The notes below the pieces were generated by a model. It was not told where the DNA came from, made no database searches, and saw only the letters and a list, made by a program, of their open reading frames with translations. Of a stretch of DNA of 64,000 nt, positions 11,048 to 21,471 are shown piece after piece (the first letter of the stretch is position 1; each line of letters starts with the position of its first letter). This DNA is from Plasmodium malariae. Taxonomy: Eukaryota > Apicomplexa > Aconoidasida > Haemosporida > Plasmodiidae. Location: contig NW_021638299.1 of the NCBI RefSeq assembly GCF_900090045.1, forward strand, positions 1-64,000, given 5' to 3'. The position numbers and the translations under genes were made by a program.

Positions 11048-11799
11048 GGAAATATGTGTTAAACATAATTTTGTTGAAGGGGAAATTTAACTCCGCATTT
11101 TGTGTTAAAAAAAAAGCATAAGAAGTAGCAATAGCAGTAACATCAGCAGTTACAAAAGAGAAACAGAGTGGAGCTGAGTAAAAAATTGCAGTAGAGGAAA
11201 GCACAAAAATGCAGAATAAAATTTGCCACTTGAGTAAACAAGTGAAAGATGGGATAACTGTTTATGAGTATTTCTGGCCTTTACACGTATTTGCATTTTG
11301 AATTCACCAATTTTAAAAAATAAAACATTAACACGTTAAGGTGATCAGAAGTTTGGACGTTATGACGTTAAGACGTTTAGACTCTAAGCTTTTGTATGTT
11401 AAAGCTGCTAATTTTTTTTTTTTTTTTTTTTTTTTTCTTCGCTTTATTATCACTTCGCTTATTGGCTTACCACACAGCTAGTTACGTCATTTTCCATTTA
11501 ATTTCTTAACCTTCTTTTCACATGTTCATAATGAAAGATGATATAGCACAGAACAAGTGGCACTACTGTTATATCGTTAGAGAGTAATTTTACCTTCTTT
11601 CACTCTTTCTCATTTTTTCTCACTTTTATTTCATACTGCTTAACTTTTTTTTTTTTTTTTTTTTTTTTGTGCATGTGTATGTATTGCTTTGATAGACAGA
11701 TGCTTGTTAGCTATACTAATTAAATGTATTTACAAGTAAGACACATATATAGTAGCCCATTATAAAGGCAAAAAAAATTATTGGAAATATAAAAAAGAA

Positions 11800-14700
11800 A
11801 TGAAGAGAAATAACATGTATATGAATGAATATGAACATGGTCAGAATAAATTAAATAGTGACTTTTTTTTCAACAACAAATCGATAGGAGAAAGAGGAGC
11901 TGTTCTGACAAAATCCTTAAATAATTATAGTACAGTCGAGTTAGGGTCTTTTAAACCGTATAACATAGAACATAGGAATAGTAGTAGTATTATCAACAAT
12001 AGCAATAAAAATAGTAACAGTAATAGAAAAAACAATAGTAATAATAATAGTAATAATAATAGTAATACTAATAGTAATACTCATAGTAATACTAATAGTA
12101 ATACTCATAGTAATACTAATAGTAATAATAATAGTAATACTAATAGTAATAATAATAGTAATACTAATAGTAATAATAATAGTAATACTAATAGTAATAA
12201 TAATAGCAATAATAATAGTAATACTAATAGTAATAATAATAGCAATAATAATAGTAATACTAATAGTAATAATAATAATAATAATAACTATAGCGATTTT
12301 ATATTAGATCCGTCACCTGGTCTATATCACCATGTGAATATGAAACATCCACATTACAAAAATAGTGTAGATAGTTTACAGACATATCAATATAACACCT
12401 TGAATACAGGAGATGGAACTGTTCCATTGATTTATCATTTAGATAGTGCATACATAAATAAAGATGTGCATATGAACATAGGGGCAAACAATGTAATAGG
12501 GAATACTGGTATGAAAGATGATATTAGAAACATAGGAGTACGAAAATTTCGAGAGTGGCGTACTGCTTCTGCCATGGGTACTTCCGCGAATAGTCATTAT
12601 AACATAGGCTATAACAAAATCCATAGTAGTAGTCACATCAATAATCATAGAAATAGTCAGAGTAATAGCTACGGAAATAACTACAGTCATACGTACAATA
12701 ATAAAGATGATAGACGAAACGGTAATAATTGCGAAATTTACTACAATAGGCACTACAATAGACTCTATGATAATCACTACGATAGATGCAATGATAACGA
12801 ATGGAATAATAGCTTCAGAAGCACAAGCAGCATTGTGTATGGGGGAAACTGCGCTAGTTTGAAAGGAGGAACAAGGAAGTACTCTGTTCTTGCGTTCAAA
12901 AGAGCACCATTGAATAGTAGACATAATTCTCTTGAGCATATACCTCCTGACAACAATTTTAACATGAACAAAAATTTGGTTGTTCAGAAAAATAATAAGC
13001 ACAATTGGTATGACAACGTGAGTTATGTTAGCGGTATATACAAGGATTTATATGAAGGGAATACACATAAGGGTATTATACATCCATTTGTAGAAAGAAA
13101 GAATGATGATATTGTTAAGGAAGTAAATTATTCTGTCCCTACTACTATGCATTGTAAAAATAATAGTACTCCTTTTAGGGGATACGATGTTGTTAGATTA
13201 ATGCAACCTGATAAACAAGGAAAATCAGTCAAAGAGTCTCAGCTAAAGTTAGAGAAAGTTACTTTGTTAAATGGAAGCACTTGTCGAAATGGTCGATTTA
13301 ACAAAACGTCTGAATATCATTACAAGGTAGTAAAGGGTCCTAGTTGTAGTGCTATCCCCATTCCACCAAGTGCCTACCATCGTAATAGCAGCTGCGTGAT
13401 AAGTAATATGGAAAATGAGAAATTACTGAGGGGTGATGACGTCCCTACTAAGAACAATAGAAGTGGTAGTAATGTTGGGAAAAGATGTAATAGTAATGGG
13501 AATAACGGCAATAACAGCAGCAACAACTGGGATCATAATAATGATTCGTTCATTCCGGGTATCATTCCCTGGGATGGAAGAAGGGGACTCTTTAATGAGA
13601 GGGTTCATAGTTGTTCATATCAGATGAAATGGAAAACGAGCAAAGCATGTGGAAGAAGCAGTTGTACTAAGTGCACCAGTTGCACAAGCCGTACCAACTG
13701 CACTGCTCGTAACTCAGATTGCGCAGGTTTCACAGGTTCGGGTAACACGGTTGGATGTGGACAGAGTGATGAAGTAGGGTCAGGCAGCACCTGGGGAAAA
13801 AGCACAGATAAGGGAACTAGCAAGGAGATATTGGTAAAAAGTGAAGAAGAGGAGGTATGGAAAAGCAGAAATGCAGTATTATATCCCGAACTTACAAGTA
13901 TTGAAGACATGCATATCGTTCTGAGTGAGGAGGATAAAGGAGTTGAAAAGGAGGAGGGCATAAACGAAGGTAGAAGTGAAGGCATAAACGAAGGTAGAAG
14001 TGAAGGCATAAACGAAGGTAGAAGTGAAGGCATAAACGAAGGTAGATGTGAAGGCATAAACGAAGGTAGATGTGGAGGCAGAAGCGAGGGAAGAAGTGAA
14101 GGAAGAAGCGAGGGAAGAAGTGAAGGAAGAAGCGAGGGAAGAAGTGAAGGAAGAAGCGGGGCCAAAAGAGAGTTTACCGAATGGATGTCGCACAACAAAT
14201 TAATGAAAAATATCATTTCTTCGTATAACGAAAATGTAAAGATGGAAACACACGGACTATTTAACCTCCTTTTTGACGTTTATGGTAGTAATAGGAGCAT
14301 ATTTGAAAATTTCTTACTCGAGAATAACGACAGTGACATAACTGAAGTTATGAAAAACATTATTGATGAATTATCTGAAGAAAGAAATAACAAAATAATA
14401 GAGAAGCTTATATTTTTAAAATATTTATTTAATGAGTATGGTCATACCGAGTATCCTAATCTTATATCATTGAAAAATTTTAAATTAATTTTTAAAAAAT
14501 ATAAAAACATTTTCTCTTCAGAAAAAATAGTTTTGTTCATGTTTAATTGTTTAGATAGAGGGAAACGTTATCAAATTACTCAGACAGATTTTCTTATTGG
14601 CATGTTAGCATGTAGTCCTCAAATGGCAAACGACATAGAGGATGATACTGGGAAATTACGTCATCAGTTAATATTTCGTGCATATGATATTGACAGAGAT

Positions 14701-17700
14701 GGGTACTTAAGTGATAAAGAAATGCTTGTATTTCTATATCATATATATGAATTATCAAAAAATTTTCAATATATAAAATTAAGGAATGATAAAAGAAAAC
14801 TAAAAAATTTTGTCATTGCTGAAAGGGATAAGATAATGAAAGATTGCAAAAAGATTAGTTATGACTACTTCTATAGTTTAGTTTTAACGAGAACAATTGA
14901 GGGAACTACTAATCTACTTAGATCTAACTATGATATGGCTAATATTGTTAAGAAATATTTTCTGCACACTTATGCAGCTAATATAGTGTCGGAAGAGTAC
15001 ATAAACAATAATGAAAGTTTTTTTATTATAACTGCAGGGAGGAACAAGGAACTGCATCAGCACCATAGTTCTTATGTCAATAAGGGGGAAACACTCACCA
15101 CAGCGGATAGGGTAAAGAGTATTCCCGATATAGGGGTTTCTGCAGCTATTGCGTCTATTCCGGATATGCCCCATATGTCCCATATTCAGGAAGATGTGTT
15201 TCATGACAATGTTTTGCAAAGTGGTAATGGTCCATCAAGCAATGAGCATATATTGTTGAACCATAAGATAGAAGAAGCGAATGATATACCTACGGAAAAT
15301 CAAAAAGGGGGCATAATTCATTTTGATGAACAGAATTCTAACCAGTATGAAGAAAAATATATCACACAGGGGGATGGTAACTACCACATGGCACTGTTTG
15401 AAGACTTGTGCACCGTAAAGAAAGAGGAATACAACTGCAGTTTGGAAGTAGGACATATTGGGGATACGGAGGGGGAGAAGGAAGCAAATTATTCGAATGG
15501 TAAAAGTGTAAGACACACCGATCCAGGAGGTAACGCTTACAGTTTCGGTAGCTGCGAGGATGACAAAAATACGAGTATGAATAATATGAATGAATGTATT
15601 AACGATATATGTAACAATGGAGTAGAGAAGAAGGGTACATCCCTTCTTAACGGGCATGAATCGTGTGTACAAAAGGAAGCATATTTACAGGATGAAGGAA
15701 CTATGGATGTAACATGTACCCATGGAGGGGATGACAAGGTGGAAAGGGATTTACTGAAAGAGAAGAGCATAAATGATAACAATAACACGAATAGTGTTAC
15801 TACAAATGTTGACATGTTTGGTAAAAATGAAGCAACACCATTGGAAGTGAATCAAACTGATGCAGTTGTATTTTCCATTGATCATAAGGATAGCAATTGG
15901 AATGAAAAGGATATGATAGATTCATTTAATGAGAATGAAGTGGACAATAACAATGCGATGGAGAATATTGTACATTTAGTTGATTATACGGAAAAGGCGA
16001 ATAACAATAGGGATTTGAATGATGAGTCTAGCAAGGAAAGTGGAGCATATTACATTTCTAGTTCATCGCACGAGGGGGATAGAAGCGGCACTAGGGGCAC
16101 TGGAAGTACTAGGGATATTGGCTGTATTAGCGGCATTAGCTTAAATGAACGCTCAAATCAGATGAATAGTGTGGATAACGGAAGCGATCTGAACAGCACG
16201 ATAAACATAAAGTCTAACTGTGATATGAAACTTTGCAACGAGTTAAAAGATAATCGTTATAAATTTAGCATAGGTCAACAGTGTAATGCAAACAGTGTAA
16301 ATGGATTTATTTTTAAAAGGAAGGATAGCGGTATTTACGAAAATTATGGACATAATGCTTACATATCAAATGAAAGTAAAGCTTCATTGAGTACAGAAGA
16401 GCAAAATGCAGGGAAGTACATAGACGGACATAATTCAGGTGCAGTTGTGTCAGCATATGAAGCAGATTGCATATATATGAACTTGAATAAGAATGGAGGC
16501 CTCAAAGGAGCTAATCATTATGACAGCACAAAGAAGAGTGATATGGTTTGGGATGGAAACAATGGGCAGAAGAGTAACTACGAAAGGTGCATTATGAATG
16601 GGGGTCGCAGTAACATGAATAAAACGAGGTATGATGAGCGACTTGATGGGGGTGGGTACCACATGGGTAAAGTAAGCACAACAAATGGGAATAATGTTTT
16701 TGATGCATATATTCCAAGTCCTGGTATGTATAATGAACCACCTCCTCATTTTGGAAATAAGGATAATGTTGACCGGGTGTGGAATAAGAATAGGAATGAG
16801 AATGAAAGTAAGGATGGTAATAAGAATGAAAGTAAGGATCGTAATAAGAATGAAAGTAAGGATGAAAGTATGGATGGTAATAAGAATGAAAGTAAGGATG
16901 AAAGTATGGATGGTAATAAGAATGAAAGTAAGGATGAAAGTATGGATGGTAATAAGAATGAAAGTAAGAGTGAACGTAATAATAAGAATAAGCGTACAAT
17001 ATATGCGGAAACAAATACTATGAGTGCAAAGTATGACCGTCTACGAGATATAGTAAAAACGTATCGAGAAAAATATATACAAGATGAGAGATTATTTACA
17101 CTAAATCAAGATGTCGCATTTAAAGTATTTACAACGTTTTATAATATTTGTTATGGGAAGAATAAAGAAAAATATAGCTACTACTTCGAAATATTTCAAA
17201 TATGCTCTTATAATGATATTCTTTTACTGTGTGATGAAGTAGCTAAGTTGTTTAAATTAGAAAATACATTAGAGCATGTAAATTTACCATGTAAGATTTT
17301 TGGAGATATACATGGAAATTTATTTGATGTTATAGACTTCTTCAATAAGTATAATTGGCCGCTTCACGACAAGTCGAATGAGATGATTAGCTCTTTTGAT
17401 TTGACTAACTTTGAAAGTGGTGTACCTGGTTGGAAGTCTGATCAGTGGGATGTGAATGAGAGAAGTGATGTTGGCTGTGTAAGGGGTGGTGCTACAAATA
17501 GGAGTGAAAAGAACAGTAAAACTAACGGCAGTAGTTGCAATAACGGCAGGTACAATGATGACGATGTGAAGTATATATTTTTGGGTAATTATATAAACAG
17601 AGGCGATCACTCGCTGGAGGTGATATGTCTATTGTTCAGTCTTAAAATTCTTTTTCCAAATCATATATATTTATTGAGGGGGAATCACGAAGATAGGTTA

Positions 17701-20271
17701 TTCAACTATATATATGGCTTTTACAAAGATATAGAAGAGAAAATGAGGAAAAATTTTAAATTTCTAGGGTTAATTAATTATCAAGATAAGGTAATAAATG
17801 CTCATTCGTATGAATTGTTTAATCGAATTAATGACGCTATTGAGTTTTTACCTCTCTCCATTTTAGTTGACAATCATATTTTATGTATTCATGGAGGTAT
17901 AGGAAACAGTGTGCAGAGTATAAGTGATTACTCTAATATTAAAAAACCAATTGTCGTATCCCAGGAGATTGATTCGAATGGACGTAATGATGGAAGGAAT
18001 GGGAATGGAAGCAGCAGTATTAGTAGTGAAGGGGAGAAGAAAATCATAATCGACACGCTGTGGTCGGACCCAATAAATTATGAGGATGATCATGATATAT
18101 TTTTTTTAAAAAAGCAATGTCCCAAGGATGATATAATTCCATCTAGTAGAGGCAAAATTACTTTCAAGTTTGGTAAACATAGATTAGCAGAATTTTTGAA
18201 AAATAATAAACTAAAGATGATTATAAGAGGACATGAATGTGTTCATGAAGGATATAAATATTCATTCAACAGGAAAATTTTAACATTGTTTTCATCAAGA
18301 AACTATTGCAATAAATATATGAACAACGCTTCCAATGCATTCATTGTGAAGAAGAACAAAAATATAATCATCTTTAATCAAATATTGAAGTGCGAGGAGG
18401 TAGGTGTAAAACAAAGGAGGTTTTTGGATAGTTCACTTCGCACCGAATCGAGAAGGAACTCTCTTCGGAGCGATCAGCTTGGTGGCATGGTACGTGAAGA
18501 GGGAAGTAGCAAAAGGGAAATTGGTCGATCGAAAATTGATGAGTCGCAAATTTGTCCAGATAAAATTGGTCATTTGCATATTAGCCGAGAGAAAAATACA
18601 GACACTGTCAGTAGTGGTCATAAGCCCATTAACGAGGTCCAGTCAGATGGACGGCATTGTTTGGAAAACCCTATGACACAACTTTTAAAATTTAGAGGCG
18701 ATTATGTTAAATGCGATTTTTATAGTGATGATAAGAAGACAACGTGTGTTAGAGAGGACTGTAGAGAAACAGAAAAACATGAACACGTGCATAATGCAAA
18801 TAAGAAGTATACCTTTAAAGAAGGTGTGGATAAGTTAATAGGCAGAGGAAGGAGTGCCGTGCATATGGTTGATATGGCTAATATGGTTGACCTTGCTGAC
18901 GTGGTTGGTCCATTTGATGATTCAGAGAATATAGGAGGTCACATAGACGGCAAAGAATTATATTTTACGCATAAGAACTATTTGCAAAATTATAAATTTG
19001 GAGAAGGTAAAATGTTTAGTTATGATACGAGTGGACAAGGTGCGAAGGTGCAGAATGATGATGATGATAATAGCAATAATAATAGTAATAATAATAGCAA
19101 TAATAATAGTAATAATAATAGCAATAATAATAGTAATAATAATAGCAATAATAATAGTAATAATAATAGTAATAATAATAGCAATAATAATAGCCATAAT
19201 ATTAGTAACCAGTGCGATAATATCCTGAGTGAGATAAATAGTAGGAGACTTACAAAAAGGTTCAGAGAGACAAAAAGCAACGAAGATATGAATTTAACTG
19301 ATATAAAAAAAGGAATTAGTGAAAAAGAAAATATTACCTTCATTCATGACACAAGTCTGAATAGTAAACATGAACAAGAGAAAAGTAAAGATGAGTTATA
19401 TCAGTTTATGGAAAGTGGAAATTATGGTTATAGAGTAGTAGAGGGGAAAAAAGAGGCTGACGTGAGGGACCATTGTAAAAATGACTGTCTGAAAGACGTT
19501 AAAAAGGATAGTAACATTATGGTTAAAATGGATAGTAACATTATGGTTAAAAAGGATAGTAATGATGAATTAAAAATGGATGATAATGATGAAGCGAAAA
19601 ATGATAGCAACGACGAAAAGGATGTCAACAGTGTTGAAACACGTCATATGAACAGCAGCGTACATCATGACTATGAGAACATTAATAGGAGCTTTACAAA
19701 CATATTTGATATAGAAGATGAAAGATATGAAGACGATTATGATGACTATGAAATTTGTATAAACAATTTAATAAATGACCATGGTAGTAAGAAGCAAGAT
19801 AATTATGATGAAATAGAAGGGCGAATGACACATGCAAATGCGAATAACTCAAACAGTAGAGTTAATACAAATGCTATTATTAATGAATTTTTTAAGAATG
19901 ATAAAAATTATGAAGAAAATAGTGATAATATATTTTATGAAAAAAAGGATGATAATGAAATTAAAAGAAGTCAGGACAATTTAAAAAACATGTACTATTC
20001 AAAATTAATTTCTTCATTAAATGAACAAAGTTTGAGTTTCATGAATGATAATAAGGATATTGAAAATATGAACAATATAAATTGCATGAGTGCAATTAAC
20101 GAATTTATGGGAAAATCTCTAGATTACATGATGCCTCCAGACTTGGGCTTAACAAACAGAGCCAAATTAAAAAAAGAAACGTATTCGAAAGAAGTTAAGA
20201 GAGAGAGTAACTCGGCCATGTTACGCAGTTTAAGAAGAGACAACAACACAAAAGAGCCCTTAAATAAGTGA
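11800..20271 (+). CDS. PPP8: EF-hand containing PPP-family Ser/Thr phosphatase, PPP8-like, with altered metal site
   Basis: Single-exon gene of 2,823 residues. N-terminal Asn/Ser-rich region (about 64-165), EGINEGRS-type repeats (13960-14160), then a helical EF-hand region with one canonical loop, DIDRDGYLSDKE (963-974). The PPP catalytic domain starts near 1810: GDIHG (1835-1839), a second metal motif reading GNYINRG (1929-1935) instead of GDxVDRG, LRGNHE (1959-1964), HGG (2031-2033), WSDP, RGHE (2143-2146) and SSRNYC. Inserts of Asn/Gly-rich sequence sit between these motifs. Two aspartates of motif two are asparagines; in PP1 the first bridges both metals and the second pairs with the catalytic His. 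Further repeats: NESKDESMDGNK (16800-16990) and SNNN (19070-19190). In animal PPEF/PP7 the EF-hands follow the catalytic domain; here they precede it, as in the alveolate PPP8 type. Activity is doubtful; it may be regulatory or scaffold-like. Confidence 0.9.
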   Translation: MKRNNMYMNEYEHGQNKLNSDFFFNNKSIGERGAVLTKSLNNYSTVELGSFKPYNIEHRNSSSIINNSNKNSNSNRKNNSNNNSNNNSNTNSNTHSNTNSNTHSNTNSNNNSNTNSNNNSNTNSNNNSNTNSNNNSNNNSNTNSNNNSNNNSNTNSNNNNNNNYSDFILDPSPGLYHHVNMKHPHYKNSVDSLQTYQYNTLNTGDGTVPLIYHLDSAYINKDVHMNIGANNVIGNTGMKDDIRNIGVRKFREWRTASAMGTSANSHYNIGYNKIHSSSHINNHRNSQSNSYGNNYSHTYNNKDDRRNGNNCEIYYNRHYNRLYDNHYDRCNDNEWNNSFRSTSSIVYGGNCASLKGGTRKYSVLAFKRAPLNSRHNSLEHIPPDNNFNMNKNLVVQKNNKHNWYDNVSYVSGIYKDLYEGNTHKGIIHPFVERKNDDIVKEVNYSVPTTMHCKNNSTPFRGYDVVRLMQPDKQGKSVKESQLKLEKVTLLNGSTCRNGRFNKTSEYHYKVVKGPSCSAIPIPPSAYHRNSSCVISNMENEKLLRGDDVPTKNNRSGSNVGKRCNSNGNNGNNSSNNWDHNNDSFIPGIIPWDGRRGLFNERVHSCSYQMKWKTSKACGRSSCTKCTSCTSRTNCTARNSDCAGFTGSGNTVGCGQSDEVGSGSTWGKSTDKGTSKEILVKSEEEEVWKSRNAVLYPELTSIEDMHIVLSEEDKGVEKEEGINEGRSEGINEGRSEGINEGRSEGINEGRCEGINEGRCGGRSEGRSEGRSEGRSEGRSEGRSEGRSGAKREFTEWMSHNKLMKNIISSYNENVKMETHGLFNLLFDVYGSNRSIFENFLLENNDSDITEVMKNIIDELSEERNNKIIEKLIFLKYLFNEYGHTEYPNLISLKNFKLIFKKYKNIFSSEKIVLFMFNCLDRGKRYQITQTDFLIGMLACSPQMANDIEDDTGKLRHQLIFRAYDIDRDGYLSDKEMLVFLYHIYELSKNFQYIKLRNDKRKLKNFVIAERDKIMKDCKKISYDYFYSLVLTRTIEGTTNLLRSNYDMANIVKKYFLHTYAANIVSEEYINNNESFFIITAGRNKELHQHHSSYVNKGETLTTADRVKSIPDIGVSAAIASIPDMPHMSHIQEDVFHDNVLQSGNGPSSNEHILLNHKIEEANDIPTENQKGGIIHFDEQNSNQYEEKYITQGDGNYHMALFEDLCTVKKEEYNCSLEVGHIGDTEGEKEANYSNGKSVRHTDPGGNAYSFGSCEDDKNTSMNNMNECINDICNNGVEKKGTSLLNGHESCVQKEAYLQDEGTMDVTCTHGGDDKVERDLLKEKSINDNNNTNSVTTNVDMFGKNEATPLEVNQTDAVVFSIDHKDSNWNEKDMIDSFNENEVDNNNAMENIVHLVDYTEKANNNRDLNDESSKESGAYYISSSSHEGDRSGTRGTGSTRDIGCISGISLNERSNQMNSVDNGSDLNSTINIKSNCDMKLCNELKDNRYKFSIGQQCNANSVNGFIFKRKDSGIYENYGHNAYISNESKASLSTEEQNAGKYIDGHNSGAVVSAYEADCIYMNLNKNGGLKGANHYDSTKKSDMVWDGNNGQKSNYERCIMNGGRSNMNKTRYDERLDGGGYHMGKVSTTNGNNVFDAYIPSPGMYNEPPPHFGNKDNVDRVWNKNRNENESKDGNKNESKDRNKNESKDESMDGNKNESKDESMDGNKNESKDESMDGNKNESKSERNNKNKRTIYAETNTMSAKYDRLRDIVKTYREKYIQDERLFTLNQDVAFKVFTTFYNICYGKNKEKYSYYFEIFQICSYNDILLLCDEVAKLFKLENTLEHVNLPCKIFGDIHGNLFDVIDFFNKYNWPLHDKSNEMISSFDLTNFESGVPGWKSDQWDVNERSDVGCVRGGATNRSEKNSKTNGSSCNNGRYNDDDVKYIFLGNYINRGDHSLEVICLLFSLKILFPNHIYLLRGNHEDRLFNYIYGFYKDIEEKMRKNFKFLGLINYQDKVINAHSYELFNRINDAIEFLPLSILVDNHILCIHGGIGNSVQSISDYSNIKKPIVVSQEIDSNGRNDGRNGNGSSSISSEGEKKIIIDTLWSDPINYEDDHDIFFLKKQCPKDDIIPSSRGKITFKFGKHRLAEFLKNNKLKMIIRGHECVHEGYKYSFNRKILTLFSSRNYCNKYMNNASNAFIVKKNKNIIIFNQILKCEEVGVKQRRFLDSSLRTESRRNSLRSDQLGGMVREEGSSKREIGRSKIDESQICPDKIGHLHISREKNTDTVSSGHKPINEVQSDGRHCLENPMTQLLKFRGDYVKCDFYSDDKKTTCVREDCRETEKHEHVHNANKKYTFKEGVDKLIGRGRSAVHMVDMANMVDLADVVGPFDDSENIGGHIDGKELYFTHKNYLQNYKFGEGKMFSYDTSGQGAKVQNDDDDNSNNNSNNNSNNNSNNNSNNNSNNNSNNNSNNNSNNNSNNNSHNISNQCDNILSEINSRRLTKRFRETKSNEDMNLTDIKKGISEKENITFIHDTSLNSKHEQEKSKDELYQFMESGNYGYRVVEGKKEADVRDHCKNDCLKDVKKDSNIMVKMDSNIMVKKDSNDELKMDDNDEAKNDSNDEKDVNSVETRHMNSSVHHDYENINRSFTNIFDIEDERYEDDYDDYEICINNLINDHGSKKQDNYDEIEGRMTHANANNSNSRVNTNAIINEFFKNDKNYEENSDNIFYEKKDDNEIKRSQDNLKNMYYSKLISSLNEQSLSFMNDNKDIENMNNINCMSAINEFMGKSLDYMMPPDLGLTNRAKLKKETYSKEVKRESNSAMLRSLRRDNNTKEPLNK
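12010..12290 (+). repeat. coding trinucleotide-based repeat (Asn-Ser/Thr)
   Basis: In-frame array of aatagtaat-type units encoding SNNN/SNTN near the N-terminus of the phosphatase. A second SNNN array occurs at 19068-19200. Length polymorphism between isolates is expected. Confidence 0.9.
13958..14160 (+). repeat. coding 24-bp then 12-bp repeats (EGINEGRS, then EGRS)
   Basis: Five units encoding EGINEGR(S/C) are followed by shorter GRSE units in the phosphatase gene, just before the EF-hand region. Highly charged linker. Confidence 0.9.
16800..16990 (+). repeat. coding 36-bp repeat (NESKDESMDGNK)
   Basis: In-frame repeats immediately upstream of the catalytic domain of the phosphatase; the first copies are shorter (NESKDGNK, NESKDRNK). 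Confidence 0.9.
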
Positions 20272-21471
20272 GATAATACAACAATAAAAAAAAAAATAAA
20301 TAAATAAACAAAAATAAAAAAATAAAATAAAATTCAGTGCTTTACTTTGCAAAGGTCTCGCAACGGGTGTGCGATTTCATGTGCATGAATATTTATGAAT
20401 CATGCTATTATGCTGCCATAGGTTATGCTCATGTTTATACGAATATGCGCACATTTTACGATCCTTCTTTTTTTTTTTTTTCTTTTTTTTCTCATTTTTA
20501 GGTTGCAGATGCAGTGTTTGCCCCCTGACCCAAAACCACAGACAAAAATTTCCTCCCAAAAAAGCCTGGAAATAATGGACAGTTCATAAATTATTATTCT
20601 TTAATTTTGCCCTTCTGCATTTTTCGCGCGCACTGTGCACTTATTTAGTGAGAATTGTTTTGAAAATGTTTTTGTTATATTTTCCTTAATTTTTTATCAG
20701 TTTTTGTCAATCTTTGCCCACCTTTTGTTGCGCCATTTTTTTGTTTTTCGTTTTTTTGTCCTTTCTTTTTTTTGTTTTTCGTTTTTTTGTTCTTTCTTTT
20801 TTTTGTTATTTCGTTTTGTTATTTCGTTTTTTTGTTATTTCGTTTTTTTGTTATATCGTTTTTTTGTTATTTCGTTTTTTTGTTCTTTCTTTTTTTTGTT
20901 CTTTCTTTTTTTTGTTGTTTCGTTTTTTTGTTCTTTCTTTTTTTTGTTATTTCGTTTTTTTGTTCTTTCTTTTTTTTGTTATTTCGTTTTTTTTTTTACG
21001 TATACAGTGACATTAATATACGAAGGGAAAACACCCACGCAACCTTAACGCAGGTGCAAGTAGCTAATTGTATTAGAATTTCCTTAACCTGTTCAGGTGA
21101 TAATTTTTATTTTACATTAAAAAAAAAAAAAAATTAACATCATAGATATTGCAAAATTTGACAAGGAGTTACTAAAACGGGACTTGTCGTTAAAAGCCAC
21201 CTATCATCTATACAAGTTCATGAGTTGCTTGTTATGCTTAATTTTTTGTTTTTTTTTTTTTTTTTTTAAAAAGGCGAAAAGTAAATTTGTTAAAAATGTT
21301 CTTGACACATTTATCTTGCATGTTCAGGAAAAAAAAAAAAAAAAAAAAAAAATTAAATAAAAATAAAATATGTGCGCAAATTTTCACGTAATAACACGCT
21401 TAAACAGGGTGTAAATGGAAATAGCATATTTTACCAAATAAAAAAAGAAGTAGCTTCAAACGAATGTTTAA
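20272..21471. other. convergent intergenic spacer with T-rich repeats
   Basis: Between the phosphatase (+) and a minus-strand gene. 20720-21000 is a ~16-bp repeat mixing gttatttcgtttttt and gttctttctttttttt, which creates FFVLSFFCYF-like frames. Poly-A and poly-T runs of 15-25 bases flank it. No gene supported. Confidence 0.6.

Larger units (their letters stand above)
8944..11799. other. intergenic region upstream of the phosphatase gene
   Basis: 2.9 kb between two plus-strand genes, so it should hold a 3' UTR and the promoter plus 5' UTR of the large phosphatase. It contains the 8-bp array at 9014-9320, a ~26-bp array at 10611-10735, poly-T runs of 20-34 bases (about 10160, 11010, 11410, 11648) and TA microsatellites. 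Open frames here are hydrophobic translations of T-rich DNA; none is convincing. Confidence 0.6.

Noticed and set aside
18958..19343. Minus-strand I/L-only frames and plus-strand MIIAIII frame
   Set aside because: Shadows of the SNNN coding repeat of the phosphatase.
20635..21137. Three overlapping FFVLSFFCYF frames
   Set aside because: T-rich tandem repeat in the 3' spacer, open in all frames; no protein-like segment.
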